63,096 nt of DNA, from positions 1 through 63,096 of the forward strand of contig NZ_JAHLYS010000014.1 of assembly GCF_025128055.1 (NCBI RefSeq). The letters are read 5' to 3'. Position 1 is the stretch's first letter. Every line of letters starts with the position of its first letter. The stretch comes from Synechococcus sp. CS-1329 (GTDB lineage: Bacteria > Cyanobacteriota > Cyanobacteriia > PCC-6307 > Cyanobiaceae). The notes under the pieces were generated by a model. The model worked only from the letters and a program-made list of their open reading frames with translations. It was not told the origin of the DNA and did not search any database. Both the position numbers and the translations under genes were made by a program. Below, piece by piece: positions 8,771-17,422 of the stretch.

Positions 8771-9193
8771 TCATTCCGCCGTCAGGCCCCTGGCCTGGGC
8801 CTGCATCATCTTGAGGATGTTCAGAAAGCCATTGGCGCGCGATGGGGTGAGACTGCCCTGAAGGCCGGTTTCAGCCAGAAAACCGGGATCCAGACCTGCC
8901 GCCTGGCTGGGTGCCAGGCCCTCGAGGCCGGCGATCAGCAGGGCCAGCAGCCCCTTGGTGATCTGGGCGTCGGAATCTCCCCTCCAGTGCAGCTTGCCGT
9001 CGACCAACTGGCCCACCACGTACACCTGGGAAACACAGCCCTTGACCTTGAACACCTCCTGACGGAATTCGTCGGGGAGGGGTTCGAGTTTCTTGGCCAG
9101 CCAGAGCACGTACTCGTAGCGGCGCTTGGGGTCACTGGTGCCCCGCAGACGCTCCACGATCGCGTCGAGGCTGTCGCTGCCGGTGCTCATCAA
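8771..9193 (-). CDS. sufE: SufE-like cysteine desulfuration protein
   Basis: 140 aa. SufE accepts persulfide sulfur from the cysteine desulfurase SufS for Fe-S cluster assembly. The acceptor Cys is in the conserved KGCVSQVYV loop (Cys53), preceded by the helix RYEYVLWLAKKLEPLPDEFR, which is diagnostic of the family, and followed by SDAQITKGLLALL. Length and architecture are normal. Two adjacent Met codons are possible starts. The rest of the suf machinery is not in this window. Confidence 0.92.
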   Translation of the reverse strand: MMSTGSDSLDAIVERLRGTSDPKRRYEYVLWLAKKLEPLPDEFRQEVFKVKGCVSQVYVVGQLVDGKLHWRGDSDAQITKGLLALLIAGLEGLAPSQAAGLDPGFLAETGLQGSLTPSRANGFLNILKMMQAQARGLTAE

Positions 9194-9232
9194 TGGGCCA
9201 GGGCGGAAGTGGCCCCAGTGTGGCGCTTGGCT

Positions 9233-9751
9233 TCAGCCGCGGCGGCGCTGCACCGCCAGACCACCCACCAGAGCGCCCAGGCCGGTGATTCCGCCGATCA
9301 GCAGCAGGGAGCCCCGTTGCCGGACTGAGAAGAGCGAGGGATTCTGGATCCGATCGGCACTGCTGACGCGATCCAGCTGGGCCTGGCCCGCCTGGGTGGG
9401 CACCTCAAGAAAATCGCGGTGCCCCGGGCCTGCATCCACCTGCAATTCCCAGTCGCCATTGGCGCCTTTGGGCATGCTGAAGCTGAGACGACCCTCGTCG
9501 CTCATCTGACCGACTTCCACGGGCTGGCCCCCATCGGGGGGCACCAGCCGCACCATGGCGCCCTTCACGGGTTCGCCATTGGAGAAGTGGCTTTCGAGCA
9601 TCAGTCCCTCGCGCAGGGATTCGAGCCGATCCAGGCTCGATTCGATCGCATGGGCCTCAACCCGGCCTGGAGCCGCAGCCATGCCCACCACTGCAGCCAG
9701 GGCGGGCAGGGCGAGGAAGCTGAGGAAACGGGGAAAGCGGGATGTCGTCAT
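9233..9751 (-). CDS. Exported, C-terminally anchored hypothetical protein
   Basis: 172 aa when started at the internal Met (9751), which begins a clean signal peptide (FLSFLALPALAAVVGMAAA) ending near VEAHA. The mature part (about 35-135) looks like a small beta-sandwich (GEPVKGAMVRLVPPDGGQP, SMPKGANGDWELQVD) of the kind seen in carboxypeptidase-regulatory or nickel/cobalt-transport accessory proteins. A C-terminal membrane helix (LLLIGGITGLGALVGGLAV) with an RRR tail anchors it. I cannot name the family. Periplasmic exposure is inferred from topology. It sits between sufE and a folate gene without obvious operon partners. Confidence 0.65.
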   Translation of the reverse strand: MTTSRFPRFLSFLALPALAAVVGMAAAPGRVEAHAIESSLDRLESLREGLMLESHFSNGEPVKGAMVRLVPPDGGQPVEVGQMSDEGRLSFSMPKGANGDWELQVDAGPGHRDFLEVPTQAGQAQLDRVSSADRIQNPSLFSVRQRGSLLLIGGITGLGALVGGLAVQRRRG

Positions 9752-9802
9752 CGGCAAGGCGTGGTCGCGTCCGAAGGGGCAGATCCGAAAGCTAAGGCGC
9801 AA

Positions 9803-10075
9803 TCAGGAGGCTGACCAGCGGTTGCCGGCGGCCTGACCCTTGCCGGCCTGAACCATCCGCACCATCGAGCTGACCATCATCGAGAGGGCTTCGCTGGGCT
9901 GGGAGCGGTGGCCCAGCTCTGCGGCCATCACCCGCTCGGGCACCGTGCCGGCTCCGATGGCACCGGCGCCGACGCGCCGGGCGGGTGATGGGCGGGACTG
10001 ATCGAAGCTGATGTCCAAGGAAACAGGGGCTCGCACCCGCTGATCCTGGCAAAAGATCGGCACCAGGGCCGTCAA
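9803..10075 (-). CDS. Hypothetical protein overlapping a folate gene
   Basis: 90-residue protein whose start overlaps the stop of the formyl-THF cycloligase gene by four bases (10072-10075), consistent with translational coupling. The C-terminal half (LSMMVSSMVRMVQAGKGQ) is helical and Met-rich. There is no signal peptide and no recognised family. The coupling is the best evidence that it is real. Confidence 0.45.
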   Translation of the reverse strand: MTALVPIFCQDQRVRAPVSLDISFDQSRPSPARRVGAGAIGAGTVPERVMAAELGHRSQPSEALSMMVSSMVRMVQAGKGQAAGNRWSAS

Positions 10076-10677
10076 AGCCAGGGCCTCTCAACAGGTTGCA
10101 ACCATTTGATCCCCTCCTCGCTGAGCCAGCCGTCGAAGGGAACGTCCCATGGATCCTGCGGCAGCTGCTCCACGGCGCAGGCGGCGGGGGCCACGATCAG
10201 CGCCGGCACCGAGCGCCAGGCGGGATCGGCCCGCAGCCGGTCGAACCAGCCACCGCCATAGCCGAGCCGCAGAGCACGACGGTCACAGGCGAGGGCCGGC
10301 ACCAGCAGCAGGCCAAGGCTTTCGGCCGGCAACGGAATGCTCGCCGCCGCTGGCGCCGGCACCCCTGCCGCATCGGACCGGAGCGGGTCGCCGGGCTGCC
10401 AGGCCTCGTAGCCGAGCCTCCGCTCTCCTGCCATCACTCGGATGGCCGGCAGGGCCAGCCGGCCTGGAAGTGCTGCGGCCAGCTCCCGCAGATCGGGCTC
10501 CCCGGCCAGGGGCCAGTAGAGCCCCAGCCGCTGGTCGGCCCCGATCAGCCCTGGCACCCCAGCGCGGGCCTGCTCCAGCAGCCGCCTCTGCTGCTCCTCG
10601 GGCTGCTGGGCGCGCCGCTGGCGGAAGTGCTGCCTCCAGAGGGGCTTGGGGTCGCTCAGCCCCGGTGCTCCCGTCAT
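10072..10677 (-). CDS. 5-formyltetrahydrofolate cyclo-ligase
   Basis: 201 aa. Converts 5-formyl-THF to 5,10-methenyl-THF with ATP, recycling the storage folate into the one-carbon pool. It shows the N-terminal basic helix typical of the family (LWRQHFRQRRAQ), a GLYWPLAGEPDLR segment and the hallmark ATP-site motif LRLGYGGGWFDRL (about 147-159). It is the second gene of a tight minus-strand run behind ruvC, whose stop and this start share a base, and ahead of the 90-aa hypothetical. Assignment rests on motif reading only. Confidence 0.87.
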   Translation of the reverse strand: MTGAPGLSDPKPLWRQHFRQRRAQQPEEQQRRLLEQARAGVPGLIGADQRLGLYWPLAGEPDLRELAAALPGRLALPAIRVMAGERRLGYEAWQPGDPLRSDAAGVPAPAAASIPLPAESLGLLLVPALACDRRALRLGYGGGWFDRLRADPAWRSVPALIVAPAACAVEQLPQDPWDVPFDGWLSEEGIKWLQPVERPWL

Positions 10678-11138
10678 CAGCGCTGAAACCAGGCCGTGAT
10701 GGCGGCGGCGAGGGCATCGGCGGCGTCATCGGGGCGGGGGGGGGTCTCCAGGTCCAGTTCACGCATCACGGCGTCGAGCACGTCGTTCTTGTCGGCATGG
10801 CCGGATCCCGTGAGGGCCAGTTTGATCTGCATCGGCGGAAACTCCACCACCGGCACCCGCAGGCGGGCCAGGGTCATCATCACCACCCCCCGGGCCTGCA
10901 CCACCGAAATGGTGGTGCTGGAGCGATAGAAGAAGAATTTCTCGACGCAGGCCAGCTCAGGACTCCAGCGGCGCACCAGCCAGCGCAGGTCGCGGGCGAT
11001 CTCCACCAGCCGTTCCCCCTCCGGAGTGCCGGCTTCGGTGCGGATCATTCCGCAATCCAGCAGGCGCTGGGGCGGACCGGTCTCGATCAGGCCATAGCCG
11101 ACACGGGCCAGGCCTGGATCGATGCCGAGGATGCGCAA
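10677..11138 (-). CDS. ruvC: Holliday junction resolvase RuvC
   Basis: 153 aa endonuclease that cleaves Holliday junctions symmetrically during recombination repair with RuvAB. The four catalytic acids sit at the same positions as in the characterised family: Asp7 in ILGIDPG, Glu66 in CVEKFFF, and Asp138 and Asp141 in PDDAADA. Length is close to normal. It lies four bases downstream of chlI and overlaps the start of the cycloligase gene, so it is probably cotranscribed with both. ruvA and ruvB are not in this window. Confidence 0.95.
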   Translation of the reverse strand: MRILGIDPGLARVGYGLIETGPPQRLLDCGMIRTEAGTPEGERLVEIARDLRWLVRRWSPELACVEKFFFYRSSTTISVVQARGVVMMTLARLRVPVVEFPPMQIKLALTGSGHADKNDVLDAVMRELDLETPPRPDDAADALAAAITAWFQR

Positions 11139-11142
11139 GGCC

Positions 11143-12228
11143 TCAGGCCGCCAGGGCCAGCTGGAAGGCGTCGCGGGCGGTGTCGGCCATCTCGAAGATC
11201 TTGCAGAACACCTTGATCACCCGATCACCGGAATCGATCTGCTCCAGCGGATCCTTGCGCAGCCGGTGGCGCAGGCAGCAGGCCACCACCCGCGCCACGT
11301 CGTCGTCGTTCACTTCGGTGCGGCCTTCGAAGGCGGCCAGGGCTCGGGCTGCCCGGTTGGTGACGATGTCGCCGCGCAGGCCGTCCACATTGAGCTCACC
11401 GCAGACCGCCGAGATGCGGATGCGCAGATCGGGGTCGATCAGCACCTGGGGCAGCCGCTGCTGGGCCTCCACCACCCGCTCCTGCAGCGCCTCCTGGGCA
11501 CCCAGATGGTGGCTGTTGAAGCCTTCTGGATCGCTGTCATAGCCCGTGCGCTGATCCACCACCTGCACCCGCAGCTCGGGATCGCGCACCGTGCGCACCT
11601 CCACGCTCATGCCGAAGCGATCCAGCAGCTGGGGCCGCAGTTCCCCTTCCTCGGGGTTGCCCGAGCCGATCAGCACGAAACGGGCCGGGTGGCGCACCGA
11701 CACGCCCTCGCGCTCCACCGTGTTCCAGCCGGAGGCGGCTGAATCCAGCAACACGTCCACCAGGTGGTCGTCGAGCAGGTTCACCTCATCGACGTAGAGC
11801 AGACCACGGTTGGCCTTGGCCAGCAGACCCGGCTCGAAAGCCCTCACGCCCTCGCTCAGGGCTTTTTCGATGTCGATGGTGCCGCAGAGGCGGTCTTCGG
11901 TGGCCCCCAGGGGCAGGTCCACCATCGGCACCTGGCGCGGCTCCACCGGCAGCGTTTCGCCACTTTCTGCCCGCTGGCGCACCTCCACGCTCTGCAGGTC
12001 GGGGTCGCTGGGGGAGCTGTTGTAAGGGTCGCCGGCCACCACCTCGATCTCCGGCAGCAGGTCGGCGAGGGCACGGATCGTGGTGCTCTTGCCCGTGCCC
12101 CGATCGCCCATGATCATCACTCCGCCGATGCGGGGATCGATCACGTTCAGGAGCAGGGCGAGCTTCATCTCCTCCTGGCCGACGATGGCGGTGAAGGGGA
12201 AGGCCCTGCGTTGGCGGGTCTGACTCAC
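11143..12228 (-). CDS. chlI: Magnesium chelatase ATPase subunit I
   Basis: 361 aa AAA+ subunit of the ChlHDI complex that inserts Mg2+ into protoporphyrin IX, the first committed step of chlorophyll synthesis. Walker A is GDRGTGKST (about 41-49), Walker B is in [11 protein letters not shown], and the sensor/arginine finger region ends with [23 protein letters not shown]. ChlI-specific insertions such as [16 protein letters not shown] are present. Its start overlaps the stop of the upstream DUF3370 gene by four bases. The operon with ruvC and the folate gene appears compact rather than functionally themed. Confidence 0.97.
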   Translation of the reverse strand: MSQTRQRRAFPFTAIVGQEEMKLALLLNVIDPRIGGVMIMGDRGTGKSTTIRALADLLPEIEVVAGDPYNSSPSDPDLQSVEVRQRAESGETLPVEPRQVPMVDLPLGATEDRLCGTIDIEKALSEGVRAFEPGLLAKANRGLLYVDEVNLLDDHLVDVLLDSAASGWNTVEREGVSVRHPARFVLIGSGNPEEGELRPQLLDRFGMSVEVRTVRDPELRVQVVDQRTGYDSDPEGFNSHHLGAQEALQERVVEAQQRLPQVLIDPDLRIRISAVCGELNVDGLRGDIVTNRAARALAAFEGRTEVNDDDVARVVACCLRHRLRKDPLEQIDSGDRVIKVFCKIFEMADTARDAFQLALAA

Positions 12229-13703
12229 GGACGGGTTGCCGGCACGGATTCGGATTGTTTCACAGCTGGTTGGCCCAGCGCCGGGGCTGGCAGCAGGGTC
12301 AGCACCTGGGGAGGCGTGGCATCGGCGGGGTAGATCAGCCGCACCCTCACCTGCCGCTGCTGGCCAGGGGCCAGGCTGATGCGTCCAAGACTGGGGCCCT
12401 TCTCACCCTGGCGCTGCACCAGGTGGAACCAGCGCCGGCCGGCGGGACGGCCGGCCGTTCCATCCAGCCCGCTCACCTCCACCGTGCCGCGGAACACCAC
12501 GGCACGAGGGGGGTTGAGGTTGAAGAGGAGCCCCCCCTCCGGCCTGTCGGTCTTGCGCGGAGATTCCAGGGCCAGATCCAGGGCCACCGGGGCCTTGGTG
12601 TCATTCACCAGGGGCAGCGTCAGGTCGTACTCGACGCCGTAGTTGCCGTGGGCGGCCCAGGCGGTGCCGGGGTAGAAGGCCTCGAGCTCGGCGGTCTGCA
12701 CCTGGCCAGTGCCCAGGCTGCCCCGCTCCAGCGAGGCGATCGGCCACGACACCGGTGCACTGCGCACGGAGAGCACCTTGCTGCCGGGGTCACTGAGCTT
12801 CGCGCTCCAGCGGCTGCCGTTCTGCACCCCGCTCACCCGCGAATAGATGATGCCGCCGCTCTGCCCTCTGGGGGTGGGCAGATGCTCCTTGGAGCTGAGC
12901 CCGGCGCGCAGCAGCCGATTCCAGACCTCCGGCTCCGGTGGCCGCTCGCCGCCGAAGGCGGCCAGGGTGGCCAGATGAACGGGGCCGTCACTCTCCAGCC
13001 GCAGTTGCAGGTTGCGGCCGTTGAGCAGGGGATCGAGTCCCTTCACGGGAATCGGCAGCGCCAGCAGGGTGGTGAGCTGTCCCGGGGCCAGGCTCCACTG
13101 CTGGGGAATTCCGACGCCCCGGCGGTTCTGCAGCAATTCGGCCGCCACCCGTGAGCCGGGGCCGGCGAACACGGAGCTGCCGTCGTGGGTCATCAGCGGC
13201 GGCAGCGGCAGGAAGGGAGCCGCCGGCTGGCCAGGATCGCTCGACTGGGAGAGGGCCGTGGACCCCCCCAGCACCCGCAGCCGCACGGGTTTGCCGTTCA
13301 CAGGAGCAGCCACCACCCCCAGCCAGAGCACGGAGTCGAGGGTTTCCGGCCGGCCGGCGTAGACGTGGTGGCTGAACAGCTCGAAGCGCCCCTGCAGGGG
13401 AACGTTCAGGTGGGCCTCAGGCCTGGAGAACGGTTGCCCCGCAAGGGTCCCACCACCGTTGAAGGTGGAGAGCAGGATGCCGGGCTCGATGATCAGCTCG
13501 GGGTTGTTGTCATTGACCACCAGCACCTGATCAAGCCCACCGCTGAGGGGACGCACCTGCTGGGTTCTCAGCGTGGTGGTGGGAGCTGCTGCTGGCGTTG
13601 CAGCTGGGGCTGGAGTGGAAGCTGGGGCCGCTGCGGGGGCTTTGGCCTGGGCCACGCCGGCGCTGAGCAGGAGGCCGGCGGCCAGGGTCAGGAGTGGCAT
13701 CAA
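12225..13703 (-). CDS. Exported DUF3370 family protein
   Basis: 492 aa. The N-terminal signal peptide ([17 protein letters not shown]) is followed by an Ala/Pro-rich linker to about residue 45, then the DUF3370 region characteristic of cyanobacteria, recognisable from [33 protein letters not shown] and the C-terminal [18 protein letters not shown]. Probably periplasmic, rich in beta strand; function unknown. It overlaps chlI by four bases and starts two bases after the beta-lactamase-like gene ends, so these minus-strand genes may form one transcript. The family is cyanobacterial as far as I know. Confidence 0.8.
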   Translation of the reverse strand: MMPLLTLAAGLLLSAGVAQAKAPAAAPASTPAPAATPAAAPTTTLRTQQVRPLSGGLDQVLVVNDNNPELIIEPGILLSTFNGGGTLAGQPFSRPEAHLNVPLQGRFELFSHHVYAGRPETLDSVLWLGVVAAPVNGKPVRLRVLGGSTALSQSSDPGQPAAPFLPLPPLMTHDGSSVFAGPGSRVAAELLQNRRGVGIPQQWSLAPGQLTTLLALPIPVKGLDPLLNGRNLQLRLESDGPVHLATLAAFGGERPPEPEVWNRLLRAGLSSKEHLPTPRGQSGGIIYSRVSGVQNGSRWSAKLSDPGSKVLSVRSAPVSWPIASLERGSLGTGQVQTAELEAFYPGTAWAAHGNYGVEYDLTLPLVNDTKAPVALDLALESPRKTDRPEGGLLFNLNPPRAVVFRGTVEVSGLDGTAGRPAGRRWFHLVQRQGEKGPSLGRISLAPGQQRQVRVRLIYPADATPPQVLTLLPAPALGQPAVKQSESVPATRP

Positions 13704-13705
13704 CG

Positions 13706-14794
13706 TCAGCGTGGTTGGGGAGAGGGATCGCTGCGACCCACGAGGGTCTGGCTCACGGCGGCGGCCATGGCCCGGATCAGATCGGTGGAGCGGGGGTCGT
13801 TGAACGGGCCTTGGACCATGAACCCTGCCACGGCCCGCTTGCCGTTGGGAAGTTCGATCAGGCCTGCATCGGAGTAGGCGATGCCGATGTCGCCGGTTTT
13901 GTTGAGCACAGTCAGGCCCCGGGCCATCAGCTCGCTGTCCGGGTCGCTGGAGTTGCCCCCCAGGCCCTTGAGCAGCCCCGCCGGCAGCAGGGTGTTGGTG
14001 CGGGAGGTGGCCATGATCGTGCGGAAATGGTCGCGCGCCCGGGGACTGAGCTTTTCGCCGGTATCCACCAGGGCGATGGAGCGGGCCAGGTCGCGGGGGC
14101 TGGTGGTGTTGGTGCCCTCGAGATCGGGCAGCCAGTTGTTGACCACCGTGGCGGGCAGGCCCAGGGCCTGGAAATGGGCATTGGTGGCGGCCTTGCCACC
14201 GAGACGTTTGATCAGCAGGTTGGTGGCGCTGTTGTCGCTCACCCGGATCATCTCGGTGGCGGCCTCGTAGAAGGGGAAGCGGGTGCCCAGAGGTCGGCTG
14301 GCCATCCAGCCAGCCCCACCGCCCATCACCTCCTTGGTGAGAGGCAGCGGTTCGTTCCAGCGCAATTTGCCGGAATCCAGGTCGTCGAGAGCGGCCAGCA
14401 GGATTGGGGTCTTGATCGAGCTGGCGGCCGGCAGGGGCGTGTCGGGGTTGAGCTGGGCGTAGCGGCCGTCATCCAGCACCAGCAGGAAGCCACCCACCTT
14501 GAGGTCCTTCTGCTGGGCGGCGAGGGCCTTCCAGCGCTGGCTGAGCTTGGTGAGCTCCACCCTCGGCTCGAAGCGGCCCAGGGCCAGGCCTCCCTTGGGG
14601 GTGGGCACCGGTGAGCTGGCGCTGCTGGCCTTGGGGGCTTCCATCGCCCCCTGGGCCAGCTTCGGCGCCAGTTGTTTCAAGGCGGTGCCGGTGAGCACCC
14701 CGAGGCCGAGGCCCATCACCACCAGGCGCAGGACGAGGGCGAAGGGCTGAAACCAGCCGGGGGATCCGGAACGGGGGGAGCGACCCGTAGGCAC
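13706..14794 (-). CDS. Class A beta-lactamase-like serine hydrolase
   Basis: 362 aa, GTG start. An N-terminal membrane helix (about 20-37) anchors or exports it. The catalytic domain has the three signatures of serine beta-lactamases and DD-peptidases: SSIK (Ser125, Lys128), SDN (186-188) and KTG (299-301). A PDLEGTN segment lies where the class A omega loop with Glu166 would be. Such proteins in cyanobacteria are often D,D-peptidase or esterase-like rather than resistance enzymes. I therefore call the fold and active site, not resistance. It is directly upstream of the DUF3370 gene. Confidence 0.82.
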   Translation of the reverse strand: MPTGRSPRSGSPGWFQPFALVLRLVVMGLGLGVLTGTALKQLAPKLAQGAMEAPKASSASSPVPTPKGGLALGRFEPRVELTKLSQRWKALAAQQKDLKVGGFLLVLDDGRYAQLNPDTPLPAASSIKTPILLAALDDLDSGKLRWNEPLPLTKEVMGGGAGWMASRPLGTRFPFYEAATEMIRVSDNSATNLLIKRLGGKAATNAHFQALGLPATVVNNWLPDLEGTNTTSPRDLARSIALVDTGEKLSPRARDHFRTIMATSRTNTLLPAGLLKGLGGNSSDPDSELMARGLTVLNKTGDIGIAYSDAGLIELPNGKRAVAGFMVQGPFNDPRSTDLIRAMAAAVSQTLVGRSDPSPQPR

Positions 14795-14827
14795 GATGCA
14801 GCCGGGGGCGACGGAGATGGCTGGACC

Positions 14828-15634
14828 TTAGGGGGTTCTCCGCTGGCTGGCCCAGCGCAGCTGACGGACCATGCCCCGGACCAGGGCCACTTCCTCGGAG
14901 CTGATCTGGGCCCGCTGCAGCAGGGCCCGCAGCTTGGCCATGCGGGCATGGGCCGTGTGAGGGAGAAGAAACCCCACCTCCAGCAGCAATTCCTCGGCAT
15001 CGGCGAGGGCGGCCTCCAGCCGCTCCCGGGGGGCGGGCTCGGGGCCGGCCACCGCCGCCGGATCGCTGCTTCGGCCTGGCGCGCCCGCTTGCCGGCAGCG
15101 ACGCAGCTCGTGCAGGCTGACCGCCACCGCATGGGAGAGGTTGAGGGAGGGGTATCCGGCATCGGTGCCGATCCGCAGAATGCGGCCGGCCTGGAGCAGC
15201 TCATCGGTGCTCAGACCCCGGTCCTCCCGCCCGAACACCAGCGCCGGAGCACTGGCTTGATCGCCTGGATTGGGCCTGGCCTGCTGCTCCAGCAGCCAGG
15301 GGATGGCTTCGGAAGGGCCTTCGATGGGCAGGGCCTGCGAGTCGACCCGTCCACTGGCCGCCACCACCCGGGTGCGGTCGGCGAGGGCTGCCGCCAGATC
15401 CGGATAGAGCCGTGCTCCTTCCAGCACGGCTCCGGCGTGGACGGCCATGCGCCGCGCCTCCTCACCGAGGTGATCGCAGCGGGGAGCCACCAGCCGCAGG
15501 TCGTGAAGATCGAAATTGGCGCAGAGCCTGGCCACACTGCCCACATTGAGGGGGCCGGCGGGCTCCACCAGCACCAGGGCCAGGGGTTGTTCCCGCCTGG
15601 TTTCGTCTGTGCCGGAGGGCGTGCCGCCGCTCAC
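14828..15634 (-). CDS. SpoU/TrmH-superfamily RNA methyltransferase, TrmJ-like
   Basis: 268 aa. A SPOUT trefoil-knot methyltransferase that probably 2'-O-methylates tRNA. Motif 1 is EPAGPLNVGSVARLCANF (N-GS-AR), motif 2 is LVFGREDRGLSTDEL, and motif 3 is YPSLNLSHAVAVSLHEL. The C-terminal helical extension resembles TrmJ (tRNA Cm32/Um32). It overlaps the start of cytM by four bases, so it is translationally coupled to it. The exact target nucleotide is not deducible. Confidence 0.85.
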   Translation of the reverse strand: MSGGTPSGTDETRREQPLALVLVEPAGPLNVGSVARLCANFDLHDLRLVAPRCDHLGEEARRMAVHAGAVLEGARLYPDLAAALADRTRVVAASGRVDSQALPIEGPSEAIPWLLEQQARPNPGDQASAPALVFGREDRGLSTDELLQAGRILRIGTDAGYPSLNLSHAVAVSLHELRRCRQAGAPGRSSDPAAVAGPEPAPRERLEAALADAEELLLEVGFLLPHTAHARMAKLRALLQRAQISSEEVALVRGMVRQLRWASQRRTP

Positions 15635-16029
15635 TCCAGGCTGCGGAGATGGGCCAGCAGGTCGGCCATGGCCTGGGGTTCAGGCTGGAAGCGCGGCATC
15701 GGTGGAGTGCGGCCGCTCACCACCTGGCGGATCAGCTGACGATCGTTGCGGCGTTGGCTCACCCCCTGCAGGCTGGGCCCCACCAGCCCCTGGGCGGCGA
15801 TGCCATGACAGCCGGCGCAGTTCATCCGGAACAGGCGTCCACCGGTTTCGAGCGAGCCCGTGAGTTCCAGGGTGCGCCGGGTGTATGGGTCGCTGCGGGC
15901 CGCTGGCAGGACAAACAGCAACAGCAGGATGCAACCGACAGCAGCCAGCAGCACCAGGGCGGTGATCAGGCCCCGGCGCTGCACCGGCGCCGGGGTGGCC
16001 TCCAGGAGGGTGGAAGGATCGCCGGTCAC
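15631..16029 (-). CDS. cytM: Cytochrome cM
   Basis: 132 aa. An N-terminal uncleaved membrane helix (about 21-42) is followed by a single class I c-type haem domain. The haem-binding CAGCH is at 71-75 and the likely distal ligand is Met111 in the family motif [13 protein letters not shown]. The sequence around both sites ([22 protein letters not shown]) fits CytM rather than cytochrome c6. CytM is a cyanobacterial protein linked to modulation of photosynthetic and respiratory electron flow. It is divergently arranged with petG, 73 bp away. Confidence 0.9.
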   Translation of the reverse strand: MTGDPSTLLEATPAPVQRRGLITALVLLAAVGCILLLLFVLPAARSDPYTRRTLELTGSLETGGRLFRMNCAGCHGIAAQGLVGPSLQGVSQRRNDRQLIRQVVSGRTPPMPRFQPEPQAMADLLAHLRSLE

Positions 16030-16102
16030 GGATCACTCGGAAGACCCACACAGCCTGCCTTGGCCGTGGGAGAATTGCGTCAGGCACAACTTCCGGCTCC
16101 CG

Positions 16103-16216
16103 ATGATCGAACCCCTTCTCTGCGGCATCGTTCTGGGTCTGATCCCGATCACGATCATGGGTCTGTTCGTCGCGGCCTGGAACCAGTACCGCCGTGGCAG
16201 TGCCCTGGGCGGCTGA
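16103..16216 (+). CDS. petG: Cytochrome b6f complex subunit PetG
   Basis: 37-residue single-span thylakoid protein starting at the ATG at 16103: [17 protein letters not shown], then a helix end, and the tail [12 protein letters not shown]. Length and sequence match PetG, the small subunit V needed for assembly and stability of cytochrome b6f. It shares a 73-bp divergent promoter region with cytM and ends two bases before the convergent rsmD stop. Too short for standard ORF cut-offs. Confidence 0.95.
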   Translation: MIEPLLCGIVLGLIPITIMGLFVAAWNQYRRGSALGG

Positions 16217-16217
16217 G

Positions 16218-16793
16218 TCAGGCTGCAGGCACCAGGATCATCAGGCCGCAACTGCCATAGCGCCGCTTGTCGCTCAGCTGCCAGCCGGCAGGAACTTCGG
16301 GGTAGGCGCTGCTGGAGCATTCCCACAACAGCTGTCCACCCGGAGCCAGCCAGCCCGAAGTGGCCACCGCTTCGGCCAGCGGTGCGTAGAGGGCTGAGGC
16401 GTAGGGGGGATCGGCATAGATCAGATCGAAGCCGGCGGCTGTGTCGGCTCCCAGCCGTTGTGCCGGGCTCTGGCCCAGCCACTGCGGCAGTGAGGCCCTG
16501 ATCACCCGCAGGTCACAGCTGGGATTCACCCCGGCCTTGACGGCCTCCAGATTGCGCCGGGCGATGGCGAGGGTGGCCTGGTCGTGATCCACCGCCACCA
16601 CCTGCCGGGCGCCGCGCTGCAGGGCTTCGCAGCCCATCACGCCGCTGCCGCAGCAGAGCTCGAGCCAGCGGCAACCGCTCAGGTCACTCGCCAACAGGTT
16701 GAGCACCGCCAGCCGCAGCCTGGAGCTGGTGGGGCGGGTCTGCTGTCCTGGCGGACTGATCAGCTTGCGACCGCCGCTGAGCTTCAGAGTCAC
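16218..16793 (-). CDS. rsmD: 16S rRNA (guanine-N2)-methyltransferase RsmD
   Basis: 191 aa SAM-dependent methylase, the family modifying G966 of 16S rRNA. N-terminal GGRKLISPPG and TRPTSSRLRLAVLNLL match the RsmD RNA-binding start. The SAM motif is WLELCCGSGVMGCEAL and the catalytic motif is DLIYADPPY (NPPY type). The start overlaps the stop of hisH by four bases, so it is coupled to histidine biosynthesis only by compaction. Confidence 0.9.
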   Translation of the reverse strand: MTLKLSGGRKLISPPGQQTRPTSSRLRLAVLNLLASDLSGCRWLELCCGSGVMGCEALQRGARQVVAVDHDQATLAIARRNLEAVKAGVNPSCDLRVIRASLPQWLGQSPAQRLGADTAAGFDLIYADPPYASALYAPLAEAVATSGWLAPGGQLLWECSSSAYPEVPAGWQLSDKRRYGSCGLMILVPAA

Positions 16794-17422
16794 GCTGCGC
16801 TCTGCTCCAGCCAGTGCAGCCAGCGCTGGAGCATGCGCTGCCCCTGGGGCCCCGACTTCTCAGGGTGAAACTGACAGGCCGCCAGGGACCCCTGCCACAC
16901 CGCCGCTGTCACCGGTCGATCGGCGAACAGGACCGCGGCGGTGCTGCAGGTCGGATCGTCGGGAGCGGCGGCGTAGGAGTGCACGAAGTAGACCCAGGCC
17001 GCTGGATGTCCTTCGGGCAGCAGGGGGCTGGGGTTGGTGGAGATCAACGGCGCCCAGCCCATGTGGGGGATGGGATGTCCTGGCGTGGAGGGCAGGGCCC
17101 GCACCTGGCCCTTGAGCAGGCCCAGACCTGCCATCTTCCCCTCCTCGCTCCCCTCGAACAGCAACTGCAGCCCCAGGCAGATCCCCAGCAGGGGGCGTCC
17201 TCTGGTGCTCCACTCGCGCAGGGGCTCCACCAGCTGGGCCTGGTGAAGGCGCTCCATGGCTGGATCGAACGATCCCACCCCCGGCAGGATCAGCGCGTCG
17301 CAGGCCTCCATCGCCGGGGCATCGGGCACCGAAATCAGTTCAACACCAAGGCGCTCCACGGCCCGCGCCACCGAATGCAGGTTGCCCATGCCGTAATCGA
17401 CCAGACCGATGCGAGCGCTCAT
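16790..17422 (-). CDS. hisH: Imidazole glycerol phosphate synthase, glutaminase subunit HisH
   Basis: 210 aa class I glutamine amidotransferase. It supplies ammonia to HisF for closing the imidazole ring in histidine synthesis. The catalytic triad is visible: Cys82 in GICLGLQ, and His186 and Glu188 in QFHPEKS. The oxyanion and interface motif PGVGSF is at about 47-52. Normal length. It overlaps both neighbours by four bases (rsmD downstream, LOG-family gene upstream). hisF is not in the window. Confidence 0.96.
   Translation of the reverse strand: MSARIGLVDYGMGNLHSVARAVERLGVELISVPDAPAMEACDALILPGVGSFDPAMERLHQAQLVEPLREWSTRGRPLLGICLGLQLLFEGSEEGKMAGLGLLKGQVRALPSTPGHPIPHMGWAPLISTNPSPLLPEGHPAAWVYFVHSYAAAPDDPTCSTAAVLFADRPVTAAVWQGSLAACQFHPEKSGPQGQRMLQRWLHWLEQSAA

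Noticed and set aside
13706-14794. Antibiotic-resistance beta-lactamase
   Set aside because: The active-site motifs are present, but core-genome context in a cyanobacterium and a membrane anchor fit a generic serine hydrolase or D,D-peptidase better. No resistance claim is made.
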